The notes below the pieces were generated by a model. That model did not search any database and was not told where the DNA came from. It was given only the letters and a program-made list of their open reading frames with translations. Shown here one piece after another: positions 11,210-20,257 of a stretch of DNA of 36,179 bases. A program made the position numbers and the translations under genes. This DNA is from a virus. The stretch lies in IMG/VR virus record IMGVR_UViG_3300042321_001619, positions 1 through 36,179 of that record; one strand, given 5' to 3'. The number at the start of each line of letters is the position of its first letter. Position 1 is the stretch's first letter.

Positions 11210-14200
11210 TGGCGATGAACATGGAAGCGGTCTTGAGGATCGCGGCGAAGGTTACAGGTGCGCAAGAAATCAGCGCATTGCGGGACAACCTGGACTCCCT
11301 GAATCAATCCAGCGGACTGGCGCGAAAGAGTTTCAACGACGCCCCGAAAGAGGCCAACGAAGGATGGGCGTCTTCTGCGCTGAAAGTTGCCGGCCTCACT
11401 GCGGCAATCGGCACCTCGGTGATGGCGGCTGTCCAGTTTGAGTCCGCCATTGCCGACGTTCGCAAGGTGGTTGACGGACTGGAGACCCCTGCCGCATTGC
11501 AGGAGATCAGCGGCGAGATTCTGGAGCTCTCAAGCCAGATGCCAATCGCTGCAGAGGGGTTTGCCCAGATCTATGCGGCCGCGGGGGCGTCGGGCATTGC
11601 GCGAGATGAGCTGAGAGGCTTTGCAGTCATGGTTGCGCAGGTGGCCACGGCCTTTGAAATGACCGCAGAAGAGGCCGGCCGATCACTGGCTCAGCTGCGC
11701 GTCTCCCTGGGCCTGTCCAATAAGGAAGTCGGTTCGCTGGCCGACATGATGAACTACCTGGAAAACAGCACGGGCGCATCAGCGTCTCAGCTGGTGGAGT
11801 TCATGACCCGATCTGGCGCCGTCGGTCAGATGGTGGGACTCACGGCCGGGCAGACCGCTGCATTTGGCGCGGCAATGGTGCAGGCCGGATTTGAAACGGA
11901 AGTGGCCGCCACCAGCTTCAACAACATGGTTAAGGCGCTCAGCCGCGGGCCCTCCATGACTGAGCGCCAGGTGGACGCCCTGCGCCGGCTGGGCTACAGC
12001 ATGGCGGACGCCAAGCAGGTCGAATCCGAGCTCACCCGAGAGGCAGAGACTGCCAGCCGCCGACGTGTGGATGCGGCCAGGTCTCAGAAGGATCAGGTCG
12101 TCCGCCTGGCCCAGGAGCAAAGCGACCGCAGGATTGAGATCGCCCGCGATGAAACCGACCGATTGAGCAGGGAGATCAACCGGCGGTACCGCAATGAGCA
12201 GCAGGCGCTGCAGGATAACTGGGACGACCAGTCCAAGATTCAAGAGGACCGCCTGCAGGATCGCGCAGACGCACAGATCAAGGCCCTGCAGCGCCAGGAA
12301 CGGGCCGAGATCGACTACGTGCAGAAGATCGCTCAGGCTCAGAAAACCGACGCCACAGCCGCTGTGGACCGCATCCGAGACGCTTACGAGGCGCGGATTG
12401 AAGCCGTCCGCGATCAGGTAGACCGCGAGTTGACGGTGCAGCGCCGGGCGGCCCGAGATCAGCAGCAATTGATTCGCGATCAACTGGATGATCGCAGGGA
12501 GCTTGAACTGAAGGCGAATGCAGATCGCCTCTCGCTGGTGGAAAAACAGGAAGACGCCTTTATGGATGGGCAGAAGGCCGCCGCAGAAGGCCGGTTCAAG
12601 GCCATTGAAGAGGCTGAGAAGTCTTTCGTTGAGAGTGCTAAAGCCAACGCGAAAGCAACAGGAGAGTCGCTGGCAAAGGCCTCGACCCAGGGCTTTGCCG
12701 ATCGGATGGAAAAGGACGCCATTGGCACAATCACTGAGGTGCTGGGCAAGATCAGCAACCTGCCCAAGTCTCAGCAGTTGTCTGTAATCAGTGATCTGTT
12801 CGGCGATGAGGCAAGGGCGCTGTCGCCATTGATCAACAACATTGGCGAGCTAGATAGGATTTTGGCACTGTCAAACGACAGCACTAAAGCCGCAGGCTCG
12901 GTACTTAAGGAATACGCTACCCGGAGCGCTACTGCCGAAAATCAACTCAAACTGCTCAATAACGGATTTACCCAGCTGAGAATTGAGCTGGGCAATGCTT
13001 TCTTGCCAGCGCTTGCAGCCTTGCTGCCGCCGCTGACGACTGTAATCAACGCCTCCGCCAGTCTTGTGAAGGCGCTGCAGCCTGCGATCAGAGCCGTTGC
13101 TGGCCTCCTGGCCTTCGGCTATGTGGTGCCTTCAATCGTTTCGTTCGTCGGTGCCATCAGCGGGGTTGTGGCGATCTTCTCCGCTACGAAGTGGATCTCA
13201 GGCCTGGCATTGCTGGCTGGCCTACCAGGCCCCATCCGGCTTCTGGCCGCGGCATTCACGCTGTTAGGTGTCGCCGCAAGTCCGCTGGGGCCAATCCTCA
13301 ACGCTGTGGTGATCGGGCTAACGGCGCTGCAGTTCTTGAACTTTGCCAAGAGCTTCATTGCCTTCATTCCTGCAACGGTTGCTGCTCTGACGGGATTCAT
13401 CAGCTTCCTGTCCAGCACCGTGGTCCCCGCCCTGCTGGCGTTCTTCTCCGGCCCCGTCGGCTGGACCGTGCTGGCCATCGCTGCGGTGGTGGCCATGGCG
13501 ATTGCATTCCGCGAGCCCCTGACGCAGTTTGTCTCCTGGCTGTGGAAGTGGACGGAGTTCGCCCGCGAGCCGTTCGTGCGGCTGTGGGATGCGGTGGTGG
13601 GCATCGTCACCGTCAGCCTGAACACCCTCACCGGCGCAATTAAGGCATGGGGCAATGAAATCCGCAAGATCTGGAGCGGCGATTTCTCCACCCTGCAAGG
13701 CATCGTCGATACGTGGCGTGATGCGGTGGTGGGTATTTGGACTGCCATGGGTGAAGCGTTCAAAACCTATCTGGTCGAACCGATCCGCAACGCTTGGTCA
13801 ACCCTGACCGAGTTTCTGCCCCGGGCAATGGAAACCGTGCGCGATCGGGTGGTGGGCGTCTGGACCTATGTGATCGACGTGATCCGCAACGTGTTCCGCG
13901 GTGTGATGCAGTTCATCGCCAACGGGATCAATTCTTTGATCGACAGGGTGAACTATGTGATCCGGGGCTACAACAGCATTCCCGTCGCCCCAGACATTCC
14001 CCAGCTCGGCTACGTCTCCGTCCCCGCCTTCGCTCAGGGCGCCGTTGTGACCCGCCCCACCCTGGCAATGGTGGGCGAGGGTGGAGAGGATGAGTACATT
14101 ATCCCCGCCAGCAAGATGCAGGCCGCCAGCTCCCGCTTTCTGGCGGGGGCCCGGGGCGCTGACGTGATCCCTTCGCGTGCCTCCAGCCGCTCCAAATCCG

Positions 14201-14370
14201 GTTCTGCACCCCCACAGATCAACGTCACCACAGGCCCGGTGATGCAGCAGCAGGACGGCTCCCGCTGGGTCTCGATGGATGATTTCGAGCGGGGCCTGCA
14301 GCAGGTCGCTGAGCAGGTGGTGGGCACCCTGCGCACACCACAGGCGCGCACCGCGCTGGGGTGGAGCTGA
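11209..14370 (+). CDS. Tape measure protein
   Basis: At 1053 residues this is the longest protein in the tail core and sits right after the chaperone, as in lambda gpH. Residues about 60-270 carry the TP901-type opening (QFESAIADVRKVVDGLETPAALQ, then helices rich in Ala). Residues about 270-475 are a long Arg/Glu/Gln-rich coiled coil, and residues about 598-770 hold several hydrophobic segments that may insert in the host membrane. The C-terminal part (FAQGAVVTRPTLAMVGEGGE) is the common 'GGI-V-x-x-PT-x-x-VGE-x-GPE' end. Its length should set the tail length. Confidence 0.93.
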   Translation: MAMNMEAVLRIAAKVTGAQEISALRDNLDSLNQSSGLARKSFNDAPKEANEGWASSALKVAGLTAAIGTSVMAAVQFESAIADVRKVVDGLETPAALQEISGEILELSSQMPIAAEGFAQIYAAAGASGIARDELRGFAVMVAQVATAFEMTAEEAGRSLAQLRVSLGLSNKEVGSLADMMNYLENSTGASASQLVEFMTRSGAVGQMVGLTAGQTAAFGAAMVQAGFETEVAATSFNNMVKALSRGPSMTERQVDALRRLGYSMADAKQVESELTREAETASRRRVDAARSQKDQVVRLAQEQSDRRIEIARDETDRLSREINRRYRNEQQALQDNWDDQSKIQEDRLQDRADAQIKALQRQERAEIDYVQKIAQAQKTDATAAVDRIRDAYEARIEAVRDQVDRELTVQRRAARDQQQLIRDQLDDRRELELKANADRLSLVEKQEDAFMDGQKAAAEGRFKAIEEAEKSFVESAKANAKATGESLAKASTQGFADRMEKDAIGTITEVLGKISNLPKSQQLSVISDLFGDEARALSPLINNIGELDRILALSNDSTKAAGSVLKEYATRSATAENQLKLLNNGFTQLRIELGNAFLPALAALLPPLTTVINASASLVKALQPAIRAVAGLLAFGYVVPSIVSFVGAISGVVAIFSATKWISGLALLAGLPGPIRLLAAAFTLLGVAASPLGPILNAVVIGLTALQFLNFAKSFIAFIPATVAALTGFISFLSSTVVPALLAFFSGPVGWTVLAIAAVVAMAIAFREPLTQFVSWLWKWTEFAREPFVRLWDAVVGIVTVSLNTLTGAIKAWGNEIRKIWSGDFSTLQGIVDTWRDAVVGIWTAMGEAFKTYLVEPIRNAWSTLTEFLPRAMETVRDRVVGVWTYVIDVIRNVFRGVMQFIANGINSLIDRVNYVIRGYNSIPVAPDIPQLGYVSVPAFAQGAVVTRPTLAMVGEGGEDEYIIPASKMQAASSRFLAGARGADVIPSRASSRSKSGSAPPQINVTTGPVMQQQDGSRWVSMDDFERGLQQVAEQVVGTLRTPQARTALGWS

Positions 14371-14373
14371 GCG

Positions 14374-14835
14374 ATGGCCAGGGCACAAGCACAGTTCCTC
14401 AAGCTCACCGACGCATCGGGAATCGTGCGTGAGCGCTGGCAGTCGTTCTGGTCAACGCCCGTGACCTGGAGCAGCCAGCAGTGGGACTATGTGGAGTTCA
14501 TGGCTGACGGGTTCGTCGAAGGCGACAATGGCACGGAGCAATCGATCAGCGTCAAGCTCCCTGCCACACCCCGGGCCGTGGTGAGCTGTGAGCGGGCGCT
14601 GGCGGCCGGCTGGGTGGCGGAGCTGCAGATCTACCAGTTCGATGACTTCCAGGCACAGGCAGGGCCGATCGCCACGCAGGAACTGATCGCGCAGTTCAAC
14701 GGGCAGGTAGTGGGCGCGTCGGCAACGGTGACTGCGTTCGTGCTTGAGCTCGGCAGCGCCTTGGCCCCGGTCGGCGCCACCGTGCCGCCACGGGTGCTCA
14801 CCACGGCGATCATGGGCGCGGGGTGCCGGCTATGA
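14374..14835 (+). CDS. Minor tail protein (tail tip)
   Basis: This 153-residue protein follows the tape measure, where distal-tail or gpL-like tip proteins are normally encoded. It shows a beta-rich sequence (WSSQQWDYVEFMADGFVEG; AELQIYQFDDFQAQAGPIAT) and ends TTAIMGAGCRL. It may be DUF1833-like, but this is not certain. ATGA overlap with the next gene suggests tight translational coupling. Confidence 0.6.
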   Translation: MARAQAQFLKLTDASGIVRERWQSFWSTPVTWSSQQWDYVEFMADGFVEGDNGTEQSISVKLPATPRAVVSCERALAAGWVAELQIYQFDDFQAQAGPIATQELIAQFNGQVVGASATVTAFVLELGSALAPVGATVPPRVLTTAIMGAGCRL

Positions 14836-17201
14836 CGTTCCTCCGCGGCATTGATCCCCTGCCCCTGCTGGCGATCCAGGCCGGCGAAGTGCCGACGCCG
14901 GCAGCGCAGACCGGCGCAAGTGGCGCCAACGTCTTCGACCAACCACAGCGGGCGCATGTGATCGGTGAGCCGGTGCCGATCGTGTTCGGTCGTGAGCGCA
15001 ACGGCTACGGCGGCGTGTTCGTTTCCCCAGGCGCTACCGAGTGCCGGTTTGAGAACGACGAAGAGAACGCCGTGACCGCGTTCTACCACCTGGTGTTGAG
15101 CGAGGGCCAGATTGGCCAGCTCCAGGTGCGGGACGTATTCCAGCAGCAGTGCCGGGTGGGCAGTGCTGTGCAGACCTACAACCGCCGGGCCGGGACCTGG
15201 GAGCCGGGGAACTTCATCGTTGCCCGGGAGGGCTACACGATGCCGGAGGCGTCGTATTACTGCGGCACGGTGGGCCTGTACCCGGGGATCTCGACGATGG
15301 CCTTTCAGGTCACGATCCCGGATGGGTTCGACGTGTGGAACCGCCAGGTTCATGTGTTCGTGCGCAACGGGATGCAGGTCAAGCGCTGGCAGGATGATCA
15401 GGCATCGGCTAGTAGCGACTCGTTCGCTGATCTGGCCTACTGGCTGATGCAGCGCTCCGCCAGGATCCCTGAGTCGCTGATTGACACCAGCTCGATTGCC
15501 GCGGCCAGCCAGTTCCTGTTTGAGAACAACCTCACCACGAACTGTTGGCTGCGCGAGTCGGTGAACTTCGCCGACCTGATGAGCCGGTGGGGGAAGTATC
15601 ACCTGCTCCGGCTGACGACGATCAACGGCAAACTCGGGCTGAGGCCACTGTTGCCGACCCTTGAGAACGGAGCGATCAACACCTTCAACCAGACCCGGGC
15701 CTACACGTTCACCGACGACCCGGTGATCCCTGGATCGGTTGATATCAGGTATTCCAGCTGGAACACCCGCCAGCCGTTCGTGGCGCAGATGATCTGGCGG
15801 CAGGAGTTCGAGGACTGCCCGAGCATCATTCGCACCACTGAGGTGAGGTACGCGGGCACGGCGCCGAATGGCCCCTATGAGTCGCACGACCTGTCGGCGT
15901 TCTGCACCAGGGAAGAGCACGCCGTGAGGGTGGGTGCCTACATCCTCTCCAAGCGCGTGCGTAGCACCCACACGATCCGGTTCAAGGTGCGCCCGCAGTC
16001 CCATAACACCCTGGTCAATCAGGGCAGCCTGGTGCGGGTGCGACTGGCGCGTAATCCATTCGGTGGCTCCGCCGGGTTCCATGACTACTACTACGAAGTG
16101 GAGCGGATCACCAAGACCCTGGCCGGCGATGTGCAGTACGAGTGCAGCCATGCCCCGGTGGGCGATGACCTCCAGAGCCTGATTGCCGTGGACGTGGCAA
16201 ACGCTCAGGACAGCATGACATTCTTCGCCTGCAACTTCACCGGCGTGGGCTGCGACGTGAACGGGTTTGATGACACCACGCCGCTACCTGATGACGAGTT
16301 CCTGATTCCAGATGAGGATCCGCCGGGCGAGATCCCGCCGATTGATCCGGGCGGCGGTGGTGGCGGCGGTGGCGGTGGCGGCGGCGGCGGCGGCGGTGGC
16401 GGCGGCACCGGCGAGCCGGAGCCTGAGACTGACCCCGACGACGAACTCGACCGCAGGCCCAATGTGTTGCTGGGCTGCCCGAATCCTGCTCAGAACTTCT
16501 TTGATGGGCAGCCGCCTGTTGGCGTGCCCGCCAACACTCCAACGGTTGCGCTGATCGGCAACCTGGATCTTGACGGGAACCTGATCCCTGAGTCCGTGGT
16601 GAGAGTCCCGACGACTGGATTCTCTATTCCGGTTTACCCGCCAGGCGAGCTAGGTCTCAATGCAGCGGGAGAATTCGATTGGAATTACAGATCTGTTTCG
16701 TTTGAATATGAGTTTGAGGGCGAGTCTTACACCACTGATCCATGCTTTCTAGTTGATTCTGACCCTAGCCCGCCATCAAGAGACGGAACCTACGACGCAG
16801 GCGGAAGAGATTTAACCATTAAGGGTATAATCGACGCGGAGGCAACTTTCTGCGAATGCTTTGCTCCGTTTACCTGCGCGCCTGTCCCCAGTGCCGGAGG
16901 TGAACAGAGCATAACCTTGCAAGGTGTTCTAACCATAGAAGTTCAGAATGTTGATTTTACCGGCGGTCCTGGTCGTACTTGTTTTGTTGATACCGATTCC
17001 AATTACGGTGTGCCGGGTCTGATCATCCGGGTTACAAGAGTCTCTCAGCCTGCTTCAACCATTGTCATGAACCTAGGCGGATCCAATCTGTTTGTGCTTT
17101 ACAAGAGCGTGGAGTGGTCTGAATCTCGAAACGTAGAAATCACATTTGCCGACGACCCAGATAACCCTGTCTTTATTGAAGACCTGCCCAAGCTGTCGTA
17201 A
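14832..17201 (+). CDS. Tail tip hub / host-specificity protein (J-like)
   Basis: This protein of about 789 residues is likely the central tail hub. The N-terminal part (IGEPVPIVFGRERNGYGGVF) matches the J/gp27-like hub opening 'G-x-PI-P-x-V-x-G', and FADLMSRWGKYHLLRLTTINGKLGL matches the later hub domain. A run of more than 20 Gly residues (about 506-527, from 16348-16408) then joins to a C-terminal domain with lower GC. That suggests a swapped receptor-facing module. ATG at 14832 is chosen over GTG 14823 because it makes ATGA overlap with the previous stop. Confidence 0.82.
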   Translation: MTFLRGIDPLPLLAIQAGEVPTPAAQTGASGANVFDQPQRAHVIGEPVPIVFGRERNGYGGVFVSPGATECRFENDEENAVTAFYHLVLSEGQIGQLQVRDVFQQQCRVGSAVQTYNRRAGTWEPGNFIVAREGYTMPEASYYCGTVGLYPGISTMAFQVTIPDGFDVWNRQVHVFVRNGMQVKRWQDDQASASSDSFADLAYWLMQRSARIPESLIDTSSIAAASQFLFENNLTTNCWLRESVNFADLMSRWGKYHLLRLTTINGKLGLRPLLPTLENGAINTFNQTRAYTFTDDPVIPGSVDIRYSSWNTRQPFVAQMIWRQEFEDCPSIIRTTEVRYAGTAPNGPYESHDLSAFCTREEHAVRVGAYILSKRVRSTHTIRFKVRPQSHNTLVNQGSLVRVRLARNPFGGSAGFHDYYYEVERITKTLAGDVQYECSHAPVGDDLQSLIAVDVANAQDSMTFFACNFTGVGCDVNGFDDTTPLPDDEFLIPDEDPPGEIPPIDPGGGGGGGGGGGGGGGGGGGTGEPEPETDPDDELDRRPNVLLGCPNPAQNFFDGQPPVGVPANTPTVALIGNLDLDGNLIPESVVRVPTTGFSIPVYPPGELGLNAAGEFDWNYRSVSFEYEFEGESYTTDPCFLVDSDPSPPSRDGTYDAGGRDLTIKGIIDAEATFCECFAPFTCAPVPSAGGEQSITLQGVLTIEVQNVDFTGGPGRTCFVDTDSNYGVPGLIIRVTRVSQPASTIVMNLGGSNLFVLYKSVEWSESRNVEITFADDPDNPVFIEDLPKLS
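16348..16408 (+). repeat. GGC/GGT tract encoding poly-Gly linker
   Basis: An almost pure run of GGC/GGT codons marks the junction between the conserved hub and the variable C-terminal domain. Tracts like this are prone to slippage and are common recombination joints in tail genes. Confidence 0.85.
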
Positions 17202-18526
17202 TGAGCACCTTCCCCGCCCTGGTCCCCAGCTCTCGCACCTTCACCCCTGGCGAGTATCCCGCCACGGCGTTCAGTGGTTACAGCGGCGCACAGAATCGCG
17301 TCAGGCACAGCAATGTGTTTCTTGCGGCTCAATTGCGGCTGTCTTTTCTGGGCTTGACCCAGGCTCAGATGCTCGACATCTGGAACCATTACAACGGCCG
17401 ACGTGGAGAGTTCAGATCGTTTCCATTGCCCGCAGAGGTGGTCAGCTACGGCAGTATCACCGATTACGTTCCGGGCACCTATCTGTGGCGGTACGCAGGG
17501 CCAGGGAGTGTTGAGGATCTACCCTGCGGCGGCCACAACGTCAGCCTGACACTGGAGACGGTGCCGCCATCGGCCGCCAGTGTGGTTGGAGCTCAACTGT
17601 TCGTCTCGCTGCGATTGTCGGCTGGGGCTGCTGATGGCGGCGAATATGTGGTAGGGATTTCCGAGACGGTTGCGCTCAGTTTGTCTGCCGGAGCTGCGTT
17701 TAGTGCGCAAAACGGACTGAATCAAGCAATCGCTCTATCACTGACGGCTGGCGAAGTGATAGGTGATAGCACCGCCAGCGGATTCACAACTGGAGGCATC
17801 GCCTTAAGCGTATTCACCGGGGATGCGCTCAACTTAGGAGCAGAAGGCATCAACGAAACAGTCGTACTGAGCCTAGTGGCCGGGGTGGCTGATGGCGGTG
17901 TGGTTGAGCCCAGCATCGGAGACGCATACGGCGGCGGATACTTTGCTGGCTACATCTCGCACACGGCTAATGGTGTGGCGACGCATAGGTTGATTGTGGC
18001 GCCTGCGGCGACGGGGGCGACGGGGACGGGTTACACGTTGACGACGATGCTGCAATACAAGACGACAACTAGCTTAACGACGGGGACGTCTAGTGTCTTT
18101 GATGGTGCTGCAAATACCGCTGCAATGGTGACCGCTGGCATAAACGATCATCCTGCGGCTAAGTTTTGCACGGAACTGACCATTGGCGGCTATTCCGACT
18201 GGTATTTGCCGGCTCGGTATGAATTGGATATTGCATACCACGGGCTAAAGCCCACGACCGACTTAAACAACACTTTAAGCGGTATTAATGATTATTCGGT
18301 TCCAAAGCGAACAAGTGACCGGACGACAACTGATCCCGCTCAAACATCAGTAGCGGCATTCCGGTCTACAGGTTCAGAGAGATTTCAAGCTAGTGAGCAC
18401 TGGTCGTCTTCAACTGCGTCCACCAGTAGCACGGGTTCAAGCGTACTTTTTACCACAGGCCTTAACAATAGCATCTCTAAAACCCTGGCTCGCCGAGTCC
18501 GCGCCTTCCGCCGCGAGGCAATCTAA
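17201..18526 (+). CDS. Minor tail protein with C-terminal DUF1566-like (lectin-fold) domain
   Basis: This 441-residue protein has three parts. Residues 1-122 share layout with the whole 123-residue protein at 18979 (FPALVPSSRTFTPGEYPAT; an IWNHYNGRRGEFRSFPLP stretch against IRDHYRGQNGGARSFLLP). Residues 123-235 hold five repeats ending LSLSAGAA or similar, each about 25 residues. Residues 236-441 match DUF1566/Lcl C-terminal domains: GGYSDWYLPARYELDIAYHG, then EHWSSSTASTSS and a terminal RRVRAFRREAI. Such domains act in adhesion, so this is probably the receptor-binding tip. Its start overlaps the previous stop (TAATG). Confidence 0.72.
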   Translation: MSTFPALVPSSRTFTPGEYPATAFSGYSGAQNRVRHSNVFLAAQLRLSFLGLTQAQMLDIWNHYNGRRGEFRSFPLPAEVVSYGSITDYVPGTYLWRYAGPGSVEDLPCGGHNVSLTLETVPPSAASVVGAQLFVSLRLSAGAADGGEYVVGISETVALSLSAGAAFSAQNGLNQAIALSLTAGEVIGDSTASGFTTGGIALSVFTGDALNLGAEGINETVVLSLVAGVADGGVVEPSIGDAYGGGYFAGYISHTANGVATHRLIVAPAATGATGTGYTLTTMLQYKTTTSLTTGTSSVFDGAANTAAMVTAGINDHPAAKFCTELTIGGYSDWYLPARYELDIAYHGLKPTTDLNNTLSGINDYSVPKRTSDRTTTDPAQTSVAAFRSTGSERFQASEHWSSSTASTSSTGSSVLFTTGLNNSISKTLARRVRAFRREAI

Positions 18527-18562
18527 CCCCATCCCTAGCCTGACCCCAAACCCCAGACCACC

Positions 18563-18979
18563 ATGGCCAGCCTGATCTACAACTCCTTCCCCGAAGACCT
18601 GGCCCGGGGCAATATCGACCTGGACACCAACACGTTCAAGATGATGTTGGTGACCAGCACCTACACCCCGAACAAAGACACGCACGCCGACCGGGCCGAC
18701 GTGACCAATGAGGTGGCGGCGACCGGCGGCTACACCGCAGGCGGCAAGACCGTGACCTGCACCGTGGCCCGCGACAACGCAAACGACCGAACCACGCTCA
18801 CCTTTGCTGCCGAATCCTGGGCCAGCAGCACGATCACCGCTAGGGGCGCCGTTGTTTACAAGTCCACGGGCACCGCGGCAAATGATCTGCTGGTGTTCTA
18901 CAACGACTTTGGCGGGAACGTCACCACCAGCAACACCACCTTCAGCGTCGGCAGCAGCGTGATCACCCTGCAGAACTGA
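18563..18979 (+). CDS. Phage structural protein, YNSF-DLARG family
   Basis: This 138-residue protein matches a widespread but unnamed phage family that starts 'YNSF-x-EDLARG-x-IDLDT-x-T-K-MLVTS-Y-PNKD-H' and continues with a beta-rich body (WASSTITARGAVVYKSTG). It is usually encoded near tail tip or fibre genes and is probably a virion component. Function is not known. It overlaps the next start by one base (TGATG). Confidence 0.65.
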   Translation: MASLIYNSFPEDLARGNIDLDTNTFKMMLVTSTYTPNKDTHADRADVTNEVAATGGYTAGGKTVTCTVARDNANDRTTLTFAAESWASSTITARGAVVYKSTGTAANDLLVFYNDFGGNVTTSNTTFSVGSSVITLQN

Positions 18980-19350
18980 TGGCCAGCTTCCCAGCGGTTC
19001 GGCCATCAAAACGCCGCTACGGCTTCGGCCTCTTCCCCGTCACCACCGAGACGGGCTTCGGCGGTGGCTCGGTGCGGTTCCTGCATGGCGATACGCGCTA
19101 CGCCGTGAACCTGGAGTTGATCTACGAAACGATCGGCCAGGACCGGGCGCAGGAGATCCGCGATCACTACCGGGGCCAGAACGGTGGCGCCCGTTCATTC
19201 CTGCTGCCGAACGCGATCTGGGCGGGTCAGAGCAACCCCGACAACATCGTGCCGCTTGGCACTGCCTGGGTCTATGCCGCTGAGCCTGCGGAGACCCACC
19301 GCAGCGGCTTGCTGTTCGACGTGACAGTGCGTCTGTTGCAGGTGATCTAA
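18979..19350 (+). CDS. Minor tail protein, paralogue of the 17201 N-terminal domain
   Basis: The 123-residue product has the same layout as the first 122 residues of the protein at 17201: FPAVRPSKRRYGFGLFPVTT, an aromatic/RDHYRGQNGGARSFLLP segment and a closing TVRLLQVI strand. The two genes flank 18563-18979 and probably arose by duplication. It is likely a tail-tip structural subunit with the free, unfused form of that domain. Confidence 0.65.
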   Translation: MASFPAVRPSKRRYGFGLFPVTTETGFGGGSVRFLHGDTRYAVNLELIYETIGQDRAQEIRDHYRGQNGGARSFLLPNAIWAGQSNPDNIVPLGTAWVYAAEPAETHRSGLLFDVTVRLLQVI

Positions 19351-19360
19351 GGACCACCTC

Positions 19361-19375
19361 CACAGACTGAGGGAG
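19361..19375 (+). repeat. 15-bp repeat CACAGACTGAGGGAG (copy 1)
   Basis: The same 15 bases recur at 23469-23483. Here they lie in the 39-base gap between the last tail gene and the first lysis gene. Confidence 0.5.
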
Positions 19376-19389
19376 ACAGCGCCGACGCC

Positions 19390-19656
19390 GTGACGCCGCC
19401 ACCTGAACGCCGCAGATTCTCTAGGGTCCAGGTGCTGGAAGCGACCGCCGCCAGCCTGATGGCCGCGGCGATTCTGGCCACTGCCGGCGGCATGGGCTGG
19501 CTGGTGGTGAGCCTGCCGAACCGGCTGCAGCAGCTGGAAACGCAGATCACGCAGATCCTGAGCAATCAGAACCAGTTCGGGCTGAGGTTCCAGGAGCTGG
19601 AGAAGCAGGTCACCGATCTGGACCGGCGCACGATCCGGCTGGAGTTGAACCGATGA
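19390..19656 (+). CDS. Membrane protein with coiled coil, lysis cassette
   Basis: The 88-residue ORF starts at GTG 19390. It has a positively charged start (PPPERRRFSRVQ), one membrane segment at about residues 17-42 (ATAASLMAAAILATAGGMGW), and a C-terminal coiled coil (LPNRLQQLETQITQILSNQNQ). The shape fits an inner-membrane spanin subunit or a holin accessory protein. Its position right before other membrane ORFs and the endolysin supports a lysis role. Stop overlaps the next start (ATGA). Confidence 0.6.
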   Translation: MTPPPERRRFSRVQVLEATAASLMAAAILATAGGMGWLVVSLPNRLQQLETQITQILSNQNQFGLRFQELEKQVTDLDRRTIRLELNR

Positions 19657-20114
19657 GGCAACCCACCTGGGCCGCACCAACGTTTGGCGGCGCCATCGCC
19701 GCCGGTGTCGCCGCTGCCCTGATCAGCGGGTACAAGATCGCCGACTGCCTCCGGTTCCAGTCCCGGCCTGGCGAGTGCAGCGAGGTGATCGAAAGCAACG
19801 CCCTGCCGCTGGTGGCCGGCATCGCTGCCATCGCCGGCCCGCTGGCGGGTTTCTTCACGCTGAACCCAGACTTGGATTCATCGCTGGTGGCCGGCCGTCG
19901 GCGGCGATGGGATGAGGCGCAGGAACCCGAGCCACTGCCGGTGGTGATCGACGGGCCCGATCCGCTGCCCACCCCTGACCCGCCGGATGAAAGCGAGGAA
20001 GACCTGCGGGCCGATGCCGCCCGGGCCATGCGGGCTGAGGGCCTGACGCAGCAGGAAATCGCCGACCGGCTCAACGTGAGCCGCAGCACCGTAAGCCGGA
20101 TCCTCAAGGCATGA
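19653..20114 (+). CDS. Two-TM protein with C-terminal helix-turn-helix
   Basis: This 153-residue protein has two hydrophobic segments (about 10-28 and 51-69), a Pro/Asp/Glu-rich linker (about 84-118), and a clear resolvase-type HTH at about 121-153: MRAEGLTQQEIADRLNVSRS followed by TVSRILKA. A DNA-binding domain joined to membrane anchors is unusual in a lysis cassette. It might be a holin-like protein that doubles as a regulator, or a membrane-tethered DNA-binding protein. No named family is recognised. It overlaps its neighbours on both sides (ATGA). Confidence 0.65.
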   Translation: MRQPTWAAPTFGGAIAAGVAAALISGYKIADCLRFQSRPGECSEVIESNALPLVAGIAAIAGPLAGFFTLNPDLDSSLVAGRRRRWDEAQEPEPLPVVIDGPDPLPTPDPPDESEEDLRADAARAMRAEGLTQQEIADRLNVSRSTVSRILKA

Positions 20115-20257
20115 GCGATCTACGCCTGGTGCTGGACCTGCTGCTGGCGCTGCTGGCCTGGCTGGCTGCTGAGGAGCTGGTTGTGAAGCCGTTTCTGCGC
20201 AGGAAGTACGAGCGGCTGGACGAGGCGCTGAAAGACCGGCTGCCGGATCTGGAATGA
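20111..20257 (+). CDS. Small single-TM protein, holin candidate
   Basis: This 48-residue ORF starts MSDLRLVLDLLLALLAWLAA, a membrane segment at about 4-21. A charged C-terminal half (VKPFLRRKYERLDEALKDRL) follows. It overlaps both flanking genes by 4 bases (ATGA). Size and position next to glycosidase and endolysin genes suggest a holin or antiholin, but no signature proves it. Confidence 0.6.
   Translation: MSDLRLVLDLLLALLAWLAAEELVVKPFLRRKYERLDEALKDRLPDLE

Noticed and set aside
14631-16151. Minus-strand ORF of about 506 codons opposite the tail hub gene
   Set aside because: Shadow frame of the J-like hub; Arg/His/Val-rich and without recognisable domains.
17201-18526. A complete diversity-generating retroelement
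   Set aside because: No reverse transcriptase, accessory protein or template repeat can be found in the window; only the target-like domain is present.
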